Shown here piece by piece: positions 27,760 through 33,407 of a stretch of 37,030 nucleotides of DNA. The stretch lies in the IMG/VR virus record IMGVR_UViG_3300042090_002743, positions 1 through 37,030 of that record. One strand, 5' to 3'. The position numbers and the translations under genes are program-made. A model generated the notes under the pieces. That model saw nothing but the letters and a program-made list of their open reading frames with translations, did no database searches and was not told the DNA's origin. The stretch is from a virus. Every line of letters starts with the position of its first letter. The stretch's first letter is position 1.

Positions 27760-27835
27760 TGGTGGTCCCGGCAGGACTCGGACCTGCGTCTTCCCCTTAG
27801 CACGGTGGCGCTCTTTCCAGTTGAGCTACGGGACC
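27760..27835 (-). tRNA. tRNA-like gene, anticodon GCU (Ser codon), atypical
   Basis: The minus strand folds as a 76-nt cloverleaf: acceptor GGTCCCG/CGGGACC (7 perfect pairs), TA, D stem GCTC/GAGC with G18-G19 in the loop, T stem GCAGG/CCTGC, discriminator A and an encoded CCA end. The anticodon loop GTGCTAA has U33 and anticodon GCU (27801-27799), which reads Ser AGC/AGU. Three features are odd. The variable loop is 4 nt (AGAC) although bacterial tRNA-Ser has a long variable arm. The anticodon stem CCACC/GGGGA has two mismatches. The T loop reads TCCGAGT, with C at the near-invariant position 55. It may be a degenerate or non-standard tRNA, with an Arg-like body being one alternative. Confidence 0.7.
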
Positions 27836-27837
27836 AT

Positions 27838-27870
27838 GACCCCGGCCGTCTTGCAGGACGGTGCGGGGTC
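27838..27870. repeat. Strong hairpin directly 5' of the tRNA-like gene
   Basis: GACCCCG (27838-27844) pairs with CGGGGTC (27864-27870), and inside it CCGTC pairs with GACGG around a 6-nt loop. It ends 2 bp before the tRNA 5' end. It may act in tRNA processing or as a terminator for transcripts from the sigma-like gene; no U-tract is present. Confidence 0.65.
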
Positions 27871-27875
27871 AACCT

Positions 27876-27903
27876 ATTCGCAGAAGACGTTGACGTCGGT
27901 CCG
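27876..27903. repeat. 28-bp direct repeat, copy B (non-coding)
   Basis: Perfect copy of 26488-26515, 1388 bp away in the same orientation, in the gap between the sigma-like gene and the tRNA-like gene. It is a fragment of the large terminase reading frame (R-T-D-V-N-V-F-C-E) that runs into a TAG stop here. Confidence 0.95.
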
Positions 27904-27907
27904 GGAC

Positions 27908-27924
27908 GCGACGCGAAGCGTCGC
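27908..27924. terminator. Hairpin after the sigma-like gene
   Basis: 7-bp perfect arms GCGACGC (27908-27914) and GCGTCGC (27918-27924) with a 3-nt loop, 5 bp behind the TAG stop at 27930. Terminator-like, without a clear U-tract. Confidence 0.55.
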
Positions 27925-27929
27925 TCGCG

Positions 27930-29351
27930 CTAGTTCCCGAGCATCGCGGCGCGCAGGTGATCGAGGGCGTCCCGTTCGATCTGCCGGATCCGCTCGCGGG
28001 AGAGCCCGGCGCGCATCTCGCCGCCCCATCGGAACCGTCCGAGCCGCTGGCCGACCTGCTTGAGGGTCAGGCCGTCCTCGCCGAGGTAGCGGAGGCGGAT
28101 GACGTCGCGTTCGCGCTTGGGAAGCTTCGCGAGCGCGGCCTCGATCTGCGCGCGGCGGTCCTCCGTGTCGGCCCGGTCCTCGGCGTCCGGGTCCTCCGCG
28201 GGGATCGTCTCGTGGAGGGACGCGAGCTCGCCGTCCGGCCCCGAGCGCGGCGCGTCCAGGCTCACGTCGACCCGGCCGCGCGCGAGGAGGCGGCGGACGT
28301 CGTTGACGCCGACCTTCGCGTACGCGGCGAGGTCCTCGGGCGACGCGCCGGCGCCGAGCGCCTGCTGGGCCCGGTAGAGCCGCGAGCGGATGTGGCCGTA
28401 GCGCGCGGGGAGCCGGATGGCCTCGCCGGTGTTCTCGATGCACCGGCAGATGTGGTGGCGGATCCACCAGACGACATACGTCGACAGCGCCGTGTCGCGT
28501 CCGACGTCGAACTCCCGAAGCCCGCGGATGAGGCCGATCGTCCCCTCCTGGACGAGGTCCTCGTAGGGGACCGGGGCCCACTTTATCTTGCGCGCGAACG
28601 CGTGGACCAGACCGATGTTCCTGCGGACGAGGATGTCGAGAGCGTACGCGGCGCGGCGCGGATTCGTCGAGCGGGCGGCCCGGACGAGCGCGACCGTGTC
28701 CGCGCGCGACATCCGGCCCTTTCCGTCGAGGACGGCCCGCGTTGGGAGAGGGTCCTCGTCGTCGTCGCCGTCCGGCGTCGCAGCCGCAGCGGGCGACGCG
28801 GGCGAGCGCGGGGACGCCTGCGCGCCCTGGGTCGCGTGTCCGGTCGGCTTCCCGCACCCGCGCGCGTTCCCGCCGACGAACCCGCAGCGCGAGCACGTCG
28901 TGACGCCATTCGGGCCGGGCGGCCGCGGCTGCGGGGCCTGTACCGCCATGGGCGGGGCGGGGAGGGCGGGGGCGGGCGCGCCGTCGACGCGCGACACGAG
29001 CGAGGCCAGCGCGTCGTCGAGGACGCCGTCGAGGCGACCCCGCAGCTCGGCCACGAGCCGCTCGGTGATCCGTCCGACGACCGCCTCGACCTTCGACCGG
29101 ACGAGCGTGTCGAGCGCGTCCCGCTCGGCGTCCGCGCGGCGCGCGGCGGCCGAGATGTACGGCGCCGGCTCGGTCCGCGGCCGTGTCGCGCCTCGAGGAC
29201 GCGGCGCGGACTTCGTGTACGGGTTGACGAGCCCGTGCTTCGCGACGAAGCGCGCAAGCGTCTTGCGGGCGACGCCGAGCTCGCGGGCGGCCGCCTTGAC
29301 GCTTCCGGCGCGCTTGAGGGCGCGGGCGACGCGGTCGGGTCCGGGCAGCAT
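27930..29351 (-). CDS. Sigma-70-family factor with N-terminal HTH and zinc ribbon
   Basis: A 473-residue protein. Residues ~8-42 form a Fis-like helix-turn-helix (GSVKAAARELGVARKTLARF). A helical Arg/Ala/Asp region follows, then a Cys4-like ribbon with C153-x-x-C156 and C166...H172 (TTCSRCGFVGGNARGCGKPT) and an Asp/Pro linker. Residues ~236-305 are sigma region 2, with YEDLVQEGTIGLIRGL and the promoter-melting/-10 segment TYVVWWIRHHICRCI. Region 3 follows, and region 4 (~403-470) ends in LSRERIRQIERDALDHLR. Eleven residues (439-449, RFRWGGEMRAG) interrupt the region-4 HTH before LSRERIRQIE. It would direct RNA polymerase to phage promoters. The HTH/ribbon fusion is unusual. Confidence 0.88.
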   Translation of the reverse strand: MLPGPDRVARALKRAGSVKAAARELGVARKTLARFVAKHGLVNPYTKSAPRPRGATRPRTEPAPYISAAARRADAERDALDTLVRSKVEAVVGRITERLVAELRGRLDGVLDDALASLVSRVDGAPAPALPAPPMAVQAPQPRPPGPNGVTTCSRCGFVGGNARGCGKPTGHATQGAQASPRSPASPAAAATPDGDDDEDPLPTRAVLDGKGRMSRADTVALVRAARSTNPRRAAYALDILVRRNIGLVHAFARKIKWAPVPYEDLVQEGTIGLIRGLREFDVGRDTALSTYVVWWIRHHICRCIENTGEAIRLPARYGHIRSRLYRAQQALGAGASPEDLAAYAKVGVNDVRRLLARGRVDVSLDAPRSGPDGELASLHETIPAEDPDAEDRADTEDRRAQIEAALAKLPKRERDVIRLRYLGEDGLTLKQVGQRLGRFRWGGEMRAGLSRERIRQIERDALDHLRAAMLGN

Positions 29352-29355
29352 GAGC

Positions 29356-29604
29356 CTACGACGCCTTCCGGCCGCGGGGCTCCCAGCCGTGCCGGCCGAC
29401 CCGCTTCCGGATCTTCCCGCATCGCGCGAGCCGGCGGAGGGCCTCGCCGACCGCGCGGTGAGGGTCCTTGCCGCGCGGGATGTCGAGGAACCGCCCGACG
29501 GCGGCCGCGATGGTGACCTGGCGCGCGTTGCCGGCGGTGACCTCGCCGAGGACGACGGCCTCGTTGTGGACGAGCTGCCTGCGCGTGAGACGGATCGGCG
29601 ACAC
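29356..29604 (-). CDS. Winged-helix-like DNA-binding protein
   Basis: An 82-residue basic protein started by GTG at 29604, which has GGGAGG 6 nt upstream. The helix-turn-helix-like part is QVTIAAAVGRFLDIPRGKDP, then HRAVGEALRRLARCGKIRKR, and a wing ending VGRHGWEPRGRKAS. It lies immediately upstream of the sigma-like gene and is likely cotranscribed, so it may regulate middle/late expression. A promoter TGGTAGAGT sits ~24 nt upstream of the start. An ATG at 29652 is a less likely start, as it lacks an SD sequence and would overlap the preceding small gene. Confidence 0.65.
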   Translation of the reverse strand: MSPIRLTRRQLVHNEAVVLGEVTAGNARQVTIAAAVGRFLDIPRGKDPHRAVGEALRRLARCGKIRKRVGRHGWEPRGRKAS

Positions 29605-29627
29605 TGGACACCTCCCGGGGCCCGACC

Positions 29628-29636
29628 ACTCTACCA
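29628..29636 (-). promoter_or_regulatory. Extended -10 TGGTAGAGT overlapping a stop codon
   Basis: TGGTAGAGT (29636-29628) contains the TGG-TAG end of the small membrane protein gene. It lies 24 nt before the GTG of the winged-helix gene, so that mRNA would have a short leader with the GGGAGG site, unlike the leaderless genes. Confidence 0.5.
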
Positions 29637-29741
29637 GAGTCCGAACAGCCATCCGAACGCGTAGACGCAGGCCGCGACCGCGAACAGGGCGGCGAGCGCG
29701 GACGCGACGACCGCGACCGCGAGGTCCACAAGCGTCCTCAC
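29631..29741 (-). CDS. Tiny single-TM protein
   Basis: A 36-residue protein started by GTG at 29741, with GGAAGG ~8 nt upstream. Residues 4-33 are one hydrophobic helix (LAVAVVASALAALFAVAACV) ending in aromatic residues (WLFGLW). It is one of two adjacent tiny membrane proteins; they may be lysis-accessory or signalling peptides, but nothing identifies the role. Confidence 0.5.
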   Translation of the reverse strand: MRTLVDLAVAVVASALAALFAVAACVYAFGWLFGLW

Positions 29742-29775
29742 GGGCCGGCCTTCCGCTTCCGGGCCGCGGTCGACA

Positions 29776-29895
29776 CTATCCGGACCTCGCGACCAGGACG
29801 CAGACGACCGCGAGCGCGGCCAGGAGGAAGATGGAGGCGAGGAACATCGCCAGCTCCCACGACGCATCGGAAGGGACGAGACGGCGGCGGGACAT
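29776..29895 (-). CDS. Tiny single-TM protein
   Basis: A 39-residue protein starting MSRRRLVPSDASWELAMFLA, with a basic N-terminus and one hydrophobic helix (FLASIFLLAALAVVCVLVA), likely N-in. The ATG at 29895 has TACCAT ending 7 nt upstream. The frame stays open upstream to a GTG at 30099 that overlaps the methylase stop (GTGA), so an N-terminally extended 107-residue form is possible. Function is unknown. Confidence 0.5.
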   Translation of the reverse strand: MSRRRLVPSDASWELAMFLASIFLLAALAVVCVLVARSG

Positions 29896-29902
29896 CCGGC
29901 CC

Positions 29903-29908
29903 ATGGTA
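29903..29908 (-). promoter_or_regulatory. -10-like TACCAT before tiny TM gene
   Basis: CGC-TACCAT (29908-29903) ends 7 nt before the ATG at 29895. Between 29909 and 30095 no separate gene is seen. Confidence 0.4.
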
Positions 29909-30095
29909 GCGCGCCGGCGCCGCGCGACGCGAGGGCTTCCTGAGGGCCCGCGCCTCGCGTGCGAGAACGAGGGCGAGGTCGGGGACGTTGCGGTTCGGAC
30001 CGGCCGTCGTCGCCGTCGTCGAGAGGTAATGGAGTACGGCATCGCCACGACGACGACGTCGTCGAACTTCCCGGCGGTCCCGGCGGTCGGCCCGA

Positions 30096-30617
30096 TCACG
30101 GCCGCCGCTCCCACCACGCGCCGTGCGCGTCCAGCCGCGGGTCGCACGCCGCGCGGAACCCGGGCGTCGCGAGGAGGCACTGCGGCCGCTGGGCGACGTG
30201 CGAGCCGGCGAGGTCGACGCCGGGCGGCGCCTCGAACGGGACGCGGCGCCAGAGCGCGAGCTGGTGCCGGGCGACGAACGTGAAGGCCCGCCACCAATAG
30301 GTCGAGCTGTCGACGTTACAGATGATCCCGACGTCGGTCACGCGGCCGGCGGCGAACTCGTCGTAGAGCCTCGAGCCCCACGGGTTCGGGTCGGAGTACG
30401 GGACGTTCAGCCAGACCGAGCCGATCCACGGCATCCGGAGCCCGTCCTCGCCGCGTTCGACCATGTACGTCCGGCGCGCGCGGATATGGCTCCGCGGGTT
30501 CGAGCACGGGTCGAGGTCGACCTCGGGGAGCAGCTCCGTGAACCACATCGGCGTGCAGTAGCAGTCGCGGAGGAGCACGCCGTGCTCGTTCCGCTCCTCG
30601 TCGTCCGACGGCCTCAT
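30096..30617 (-). CDS. Dam-type phage DNA N6-adenine methyltransferase-like protein
   Basis: A 173-residue protein with the order of the phage DNA N-6-adenine methyltransferase family: CYCTPMWFTELLPEVDLDPC (an early Asp-Pro-Cys where others have a D-P-A/C motif), a middle IRARRTYMVERGEDGLRMPW, then VWLNVPYSDPNPW as the catalytic-type motif, and AFTFVARHQLALWRRVPFEA. The usual N-P-P-Y motif appears as N-V-P-Y. The ATG overlaps the stop of the previous gene. It would methylate phage DNA to evade restriction; the changed motif leaves activity open. Confidence 0.7.
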   Translation of the reverse strand: MRPSDDEERNEHGVLLRDCYCTPMWFTELLPEVDLDPCSNPRSHIRARRTYMVERGEDGLRMPWIGSVWLNVPYSDPNPWGSRLYDEFAAGRVTDVGIICNVDSSTYWWRAFTFVARHQLALWRRVPFEAPPGVDLAGSHVAQRPQCLLATPGFRAACDPRLDAHGAWWERRP

Positions 30618-30838
30618 CGCCAGAGCTCGTGCTGGCCGGCGTTCCGCCAGGCGAGCATCGCCTCCATCGTCTCGAAACGAACGGTCACCATGCCGACCGC
30701 GTAGACGCCGTTCGCGCGGCGGACCTGCGAGACGCCGTGGGCCTCGAACGGCATCGCGGCGGCGAGGAGCGCCTCGCGCGAGGGGAGCGGGATGACCGCG
30801 GGCGGGGCCTCGCCCCGGATGAGTCCGATCAGCGCCAT
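30614..30838 (-). CDS. Hypothetical small protein
   Basis: A 74-residue protein starting MALIGLIRGEAPPAVIPLPS, followed by REALLAAAMPFEAHGVSQVR and VYAVGMVTVRFETMEAMLAW. It has an AGGACAGG-type site upstream and its ATG falls inside the 3' end of the previous gene. No family is recognised. It is coupled to the methylase by ATGA and may be a small accessory subunit. Confidence 0.55.
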   Translation of the reverse strand: MALIGLIRGEAPPAVIPLPSREALLAAAMPFEAHGVSQVRRANGVYAVGMVTVRFETMEAMLAWRNAGQHELWR

Positions 30839-31191
30839 GACCTGTCCTTCCTTCGTCTTCCGGTCCGACGGAACCACCGGCGGTCGGCCGCGGCCCGCTC
30901 GGCGCGGGGCGGCACCGGATCGTGCCAGCCCGGCCGCGGGTCGACGCCCGCCCTCGTGAGATGGAACGCGCCGCATTGTGGGCACGTGTACGAGCGGAGC
31001 GCGGGGCCGCCGCGCCGCGCGACCTCGGCGGCGACCATGTTCGCGTACGCCTGGTTCGGGTAGGACTTCTTCCCGGTACACATCGCGTGGACGCGCTCGT
31101 CGTCCGCCGGCGGCGCGGCGCCACGGTGTGGACCGTCATGTCCGGCGGCCAGCCAGCACCCGTCGGCCGGACATCGGGCCGGCCCGGTCAT
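30829..31191 (-). CDS. Zinc-ribbon protein (Cys-rich)
   Basis: A 120-residue protein. The N-terminal ~25 residues hold CPADGCWLAAGHDGPHRG (C-x4-C-x5-H-x4-H), a possible zinc finger. Then follows CTGKKSYPNQAYANMVAAEV and YTCPQCGAFHLTRAG, the helix plus C-x-x-C-x-x-x-H layout of small phage zinc ribbons. The C-terminus is very basic (DRRWFRRTGRRRKDRSWR), suggesting nucleic-acid binding. ATG overlaps the previous stop (ATGA). Confidence 0.65.
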   Translation of the reverse strand: MTGPARCPADGCWLAAGHDGPHRGAAPPADDERVHAMCTGKKSYPNQAYANMVAAEVARRGGPALRSYTCPQCGAFHLTRAGVDPRPGWHDPVPPRAERAAADRRWFRRTGRRRKDRSWR

Positions 31192-31652
31192 GCCGCCGCG
31201 CCGACCGTGGTCGAGAAGGTGACGCCGTCGACGACGGCCGTCGTCCGGACCCGGACGTTCACGAGGCCGCGGCGGACGTCGACCTCGACCGCGTCGACGG
31301 CGACGACGCCGGGGACGCGGAGGATATGGTCGCGGACGGCGTCCTCGATCGACCGCGGCGACGTACGCGCGTACGCGAACGCGTCGGCGACCGCGCCGAC
31401 GAATGAGTCGCGCCCGACCGTGCGGCGCGTGTGCCCGCGCCGTGCCCAGACCCGATCGACGACGCGCTCGGCATCCTGCCAGTCGCGGCCATGGCCCTCG
31501 GCCGCACGCTCGGCCCGGACGCGGACGACGTTCGCGTACGTATGCGTCCAGCAGGTCGCGACGTCGAGCTCCACGTCCTCCGCGTCCCAGCCGTGCCGGT
31601 ACGCGAACACGCGGCGGCAGACCCGACACCGTCCGTGCTGTCTCCGGTCCAT
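31188..31652 (-). CDS. Protein with N-terminal zinc finger and structural-type C-terminal domain
   Basis: A 154-residue protein starting MDRRQHGRCRVCRRVFAYRH. C-R-V-C and ATCWTH could bind zinc. The C-terminal ~55 residues (IEDAVRDHILRVPGVVAVDA, then VDVRRGLVNVRVRTTAVVDG) follow a pattern seen in XkdS/gp25-like baseplate-wedge and BON-type domains, in which a helix, a P-G-V turn and strands alternate. It sits far from the tail module, so a baseplate function is doubtful. GAGGAGG ribosome site 6 nt before ATG. Confidence 0.6.
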   Translation of the reverse strand: MDRRQHGRCRVCRRVFAYRHGWDAEDVELDVATCWTHTYANVVRVRAERAAEGHGRDWQDAERVVDRVWARRGHTRRTVGRDSFVGAVADAFAYARTSPRSIEDAVRDHILRVPGVVAVDAVEVDVRRGLVNVRVRTTAVVDGVTFSTTVGAAA

Positions 31653-31668
31653 CGTCCGACCTCCTCGT

Positions 31669-31677
31669 AGCCTATCA
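31669..31677 (-). promoter_or_regulatory. Extended -10 TGATAGGCT before small Cys-rich operon
   Basis: TGA-TAGGCT (hexamer 31674-31669) lies 16 nt before the ATG at 31652, with a GAGGAGG ribosome site between them. This is a leadered, SD-type start. It begins just inside the 27-bp gap behind the previous gene. Confidence 0.45.
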
Positions 31678-31679
31678 GC

Positions 31680-32120
31680 TCAGCGGTCCGCGGCGCGCAC
31701 GGGATAGAGGCTCGCGCCGCGCCGGAGCCCCCATCCGAGGACGCCCGTCGCGCCGGCGTCGGCGAGGACGCGTGCGAGGCTGACGTCGTCCGGCGGGAGC
31801 CGGCCGATGCCGACGAGGTCGGCGACCGGGCCGGGCGCCGCGCGCATCTCATCGCGCATCCCGTCCGAGACCGTCTGGCCGCAGAGGACGATGCCGCCGT
31901 CGCACGTCCGGGCGAGCTCGACGTTGTCGCGCATGATCCGCGCGCGCGGCAGCCGCCCGATACCGGCGAGGAAGGCGTGCGCGTACGCGAACCAGGGCGC
32001 GACGAAGCACACGTCCGGCTCGCGGAGCATCAGCCACTCCAGCCACACCGCGCCGTTCTCGAGGTTGCCGAGGACGTCGTCGCCGACCGGGTGCGCGAAG
32101 TAGACGCGCGACAGGCTCAC
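31680..32120 (-). CDS. DUF4406 / nucleoside deoxyribosyltransferase-like protein
   Basis: A 146-residue protein, GTG start overlapping the previous stop. RVYFAHPVGDD at the start, a central VCFVAPWFAYAHAF, then RARIMRDNVELARTCDGGIV and LCGQTVSDGMRDEM form the Rossmann-like pattern of the nucleoside 2-deoxyribosyltransferase superfamily, in which an early Y-x-x-H-P, a late Asp and an S-x-G-M-x-x-E motif line the active site. Phage members may salvage deoxynucleosides or sense nucleotides. The exact reaction is unknown. Confidence 0.7.
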   Translation of the reverse strand: MSLSRVYFAHPVGDDVLGNLENGAVWLEWLMLREPDVCFVAPWFAYAHAFLAGIGRLPRARIMRDNVELARTCDGGIVLCGQTVSDGMRDEMRAAPGPVADLVGIGRLPPDDVSLARVLADAGATGVLGWGLRRGASLYPVRAADR

Positions 32121-32692
32121 GGCCGCCACCGCCGCAGCTCCGCCGCCATGTCGTCGAGCCGGTTCGCCATGGCCGTGACGAGCCCGACGAAGTCGTTCGG
32201 AACCCGGTAGCCGTAGGCGACGATCCACTCGCGCGCGCGCACGGACAGCCGGACGACGCCGTCCGGGCCGTCGAGCGGGACGCGCTCGGCGACCGGGACG
32301 GCGCCGTCCTCCGCGGCGCGCGCCTCGCGCGTCTCGGCGGCCCGTGGGGCGGCTTCGGCCTCGTCGCCGGGACGCCGGCGCGGCGGGATCCGCGCGTCGA
32401 GCTCGTCGGAGAGGACGAGGGCCATCGCGCCGATCGTCATGGTGACCGTGTCCTGTGGCTCGCCGGCGAGGCCGAAGGTCTTGACCATCCGATGGGCGAA
32501 CGCCTCCGGATTGTTGAAGTACACGATGAGGTCGCTCGTCCGCGCATAGGGCGCCTCGCGGCGGACGAGGTCGATGGCCGGATGCCGTTGCGCGTTGAGC
32601 GTGGTCCGGAGCGCACCCTCGTTGTTGTCGAGGACGGCCCGGGCGGCGGCCTTCGCGTCCTCGGCGGAGCTGCTGGCGTCGACGACCTTCAT
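32117..32692 (-). CDS. Hypothetical protein, Arg/Glu-rich
   Basis: A 191-residue protein starting MKVVDASSSAEDAKAAARAV. A helical N-terminal domain includes DLVRREAPYARTSDLIVYFN, then MVKTFGLAGEPQDTVTMTIG. The middle is a charged linker (RRPGDEAEAAPRAAETREAR), and the end (SVRAREWIVAYGYRVPNDFV) is amphipathic. It is coupled by ATGA and GTGA overlaps. No family is recognised. Confidence 0.6.
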   Translation of the reverse strand: MKVVDASSSAEDAKAAARAVLDNNEGALRTTLNAQRHPAIDLVRREAPYARTSDLIVYFNNPEAFAHRMVKTFGLAGEPQDTVTMTIGAMALVLSDELDARIPPRRRPGDEAEAAPRAAETREARAAEDGAVPVAERVPLDGPDGVVRLSVRAREWIVAYGYRVPNDFVGLVTAMANRLDDMAAELRRWRP

Positions 32693-33129
32693 CGGGGGAG
32701 CACTCCCTTCTGCTGCGCGACCTCCAGGGCGACGAGCTTGAGCGACTCGAGGAGCGAGTCGACCTGGCCCTCGAGCCTGCGGAGGCGTTCGTCCCGAAGG
32801 CCCTCGCGGCGGTCGAGCTCGTCCATGTACGCGACGACGGCCGCGGCCGCGATGACGGCCCGGACGTAGGAGTCCGAGCGCATGCGCGCCCATCCGTGGT
32901 CCTCGAGCCCGCCGAGGATCTGCTCCTTGTCGCCGAGAATCGCGACGAGGTCGCCCGTCGTGTCCATCGGGACGCGCGCCCGCAGCCGGTCGAGCGCGCG
33001 GTGGTGGTACGCCCGGAGCCGCCGGCGCTGCTCCTCGCCGGGCTCCAGGTTCCGGATCGCCTCCCATGCCTCCGCCGCGTCGGCGGCCTCGATGTCGCTG
33101 TCCAGCGTCGCTGCCTTCACGTCTCGCAT
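32689..33129 (-). CDS. Hypothetical helical protein
   Basis: A 146-residue charged helical protein starting MRDVKAATLDSDIEAADAAE. The helix LRAYHHRALDRLRARVPMDT is followed by AILGDKEQILGGLEDHGWAR, and a C-terminal coiled coil (ERLRRLEGQVDSLLESLKLV) could oligomerise. AAGGAG lies 6 nt upstream of ATG. It is followed by an ATGA-coupled gene. Function is unknown. Confidence 0.6.
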   Translation of the reverse strand: MRDVKAATLDSDIEAADAAEAWEAIRNLEPGEEQRRRLRAYHHRALDRLRARVPMDTTGDLVAILGDKEQILGGLEDHGWARMRSDSYVRAVIAAAAVVAYMDELDRREGLRDERLRRLEGQVDSLLESLKLVALEVAQQKGVLPR

Positions 33130-33144
33130 CGCAGTCTCCTTGGT

Positions 33145-33342
33145 CTAGATGTTCTCCGGCAGTCCGTCGAGCAGCGCGTCCGGCGCGCCGTCGACCGTTT
33201 CCTCTTCGTCCGCGAGCCCGAGCTCGCGCTGTCGCTCCTCCCAGCGCCGCCGCGCGGCGACGGACCGCTGGATGCGCGACCGGAGGACCTTCGCGCGCGC
33301 ACGGATGGCCGCGAGTCGCATCGCGCGCTCGCCGCCGGTCAA
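33145..33342 (-). CDS. Small basic-acidic helical protein
   Basis: A 65-residue protein. The likely start is TTG at 33342, which overlaps the preceding tiny gene's stop (TTGA) and has GGAGG upstream; GTG or ATG slightly further upstream are alternatives. A basic helix (RAMRLAAIRARAKVLRSRIQ) is followed by RWEERQRELGLADEEETVDG and an acidic end (ALLDGLPENI). No family is recognised. Confidence 0.5.
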   Translation of the reverse strand: MTGGERAMRLAAIRARAKVLRSRIQRSVAARRRWEERQRELGLADEEETVDGAPDALLDGLPENI

Positions 33343-33407
33343 GGCGCCTCCGGCGTGCATACGCACGGCGCCGGCGTCGTCCGCCGGACCACGTTGTCGC
33401 TGCTCAT
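33339..33407 (-). CDS. Tiny 22-residue ORF, coupled
   Basis: 22 codons starting ATG at 33407, which overlaps the lysin stop (ATGA). It begins MSSDNVVRRTTPAPCVCTPE and its stop overlaps the next start (TTGA). The perfect double overlap supports translation, if only to couple its neighbours. It has a C-x-C pair. Confidence 0.4.
   Translation of the reverse strand: MSSDNVVRRTTPAPCVCTPEAP

Noticed and set aside
27760-27903. tRNA-like gene plus 28-bp repeat as an attachment site for integration
   Set aside because: No integrase or excisionase gene is visible in the window and the repeat is not part of the tRNA sequence.
29776-30099. Longer 107-residue form of the tiny TM protein starting at GTG 30099
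   Set aside because: The extra N-terminal part becomes Arg-rich low complexity and a promoter-like element sits before the inner ATG; kept only as an alternative start.
31188-31652. Baseplate wedge (XkdS/gp25-type) assignment from the C-terminal pattern
   Set aside because: The gene lies in the early block with a zinc finger in front, and the similarity is too short to call.
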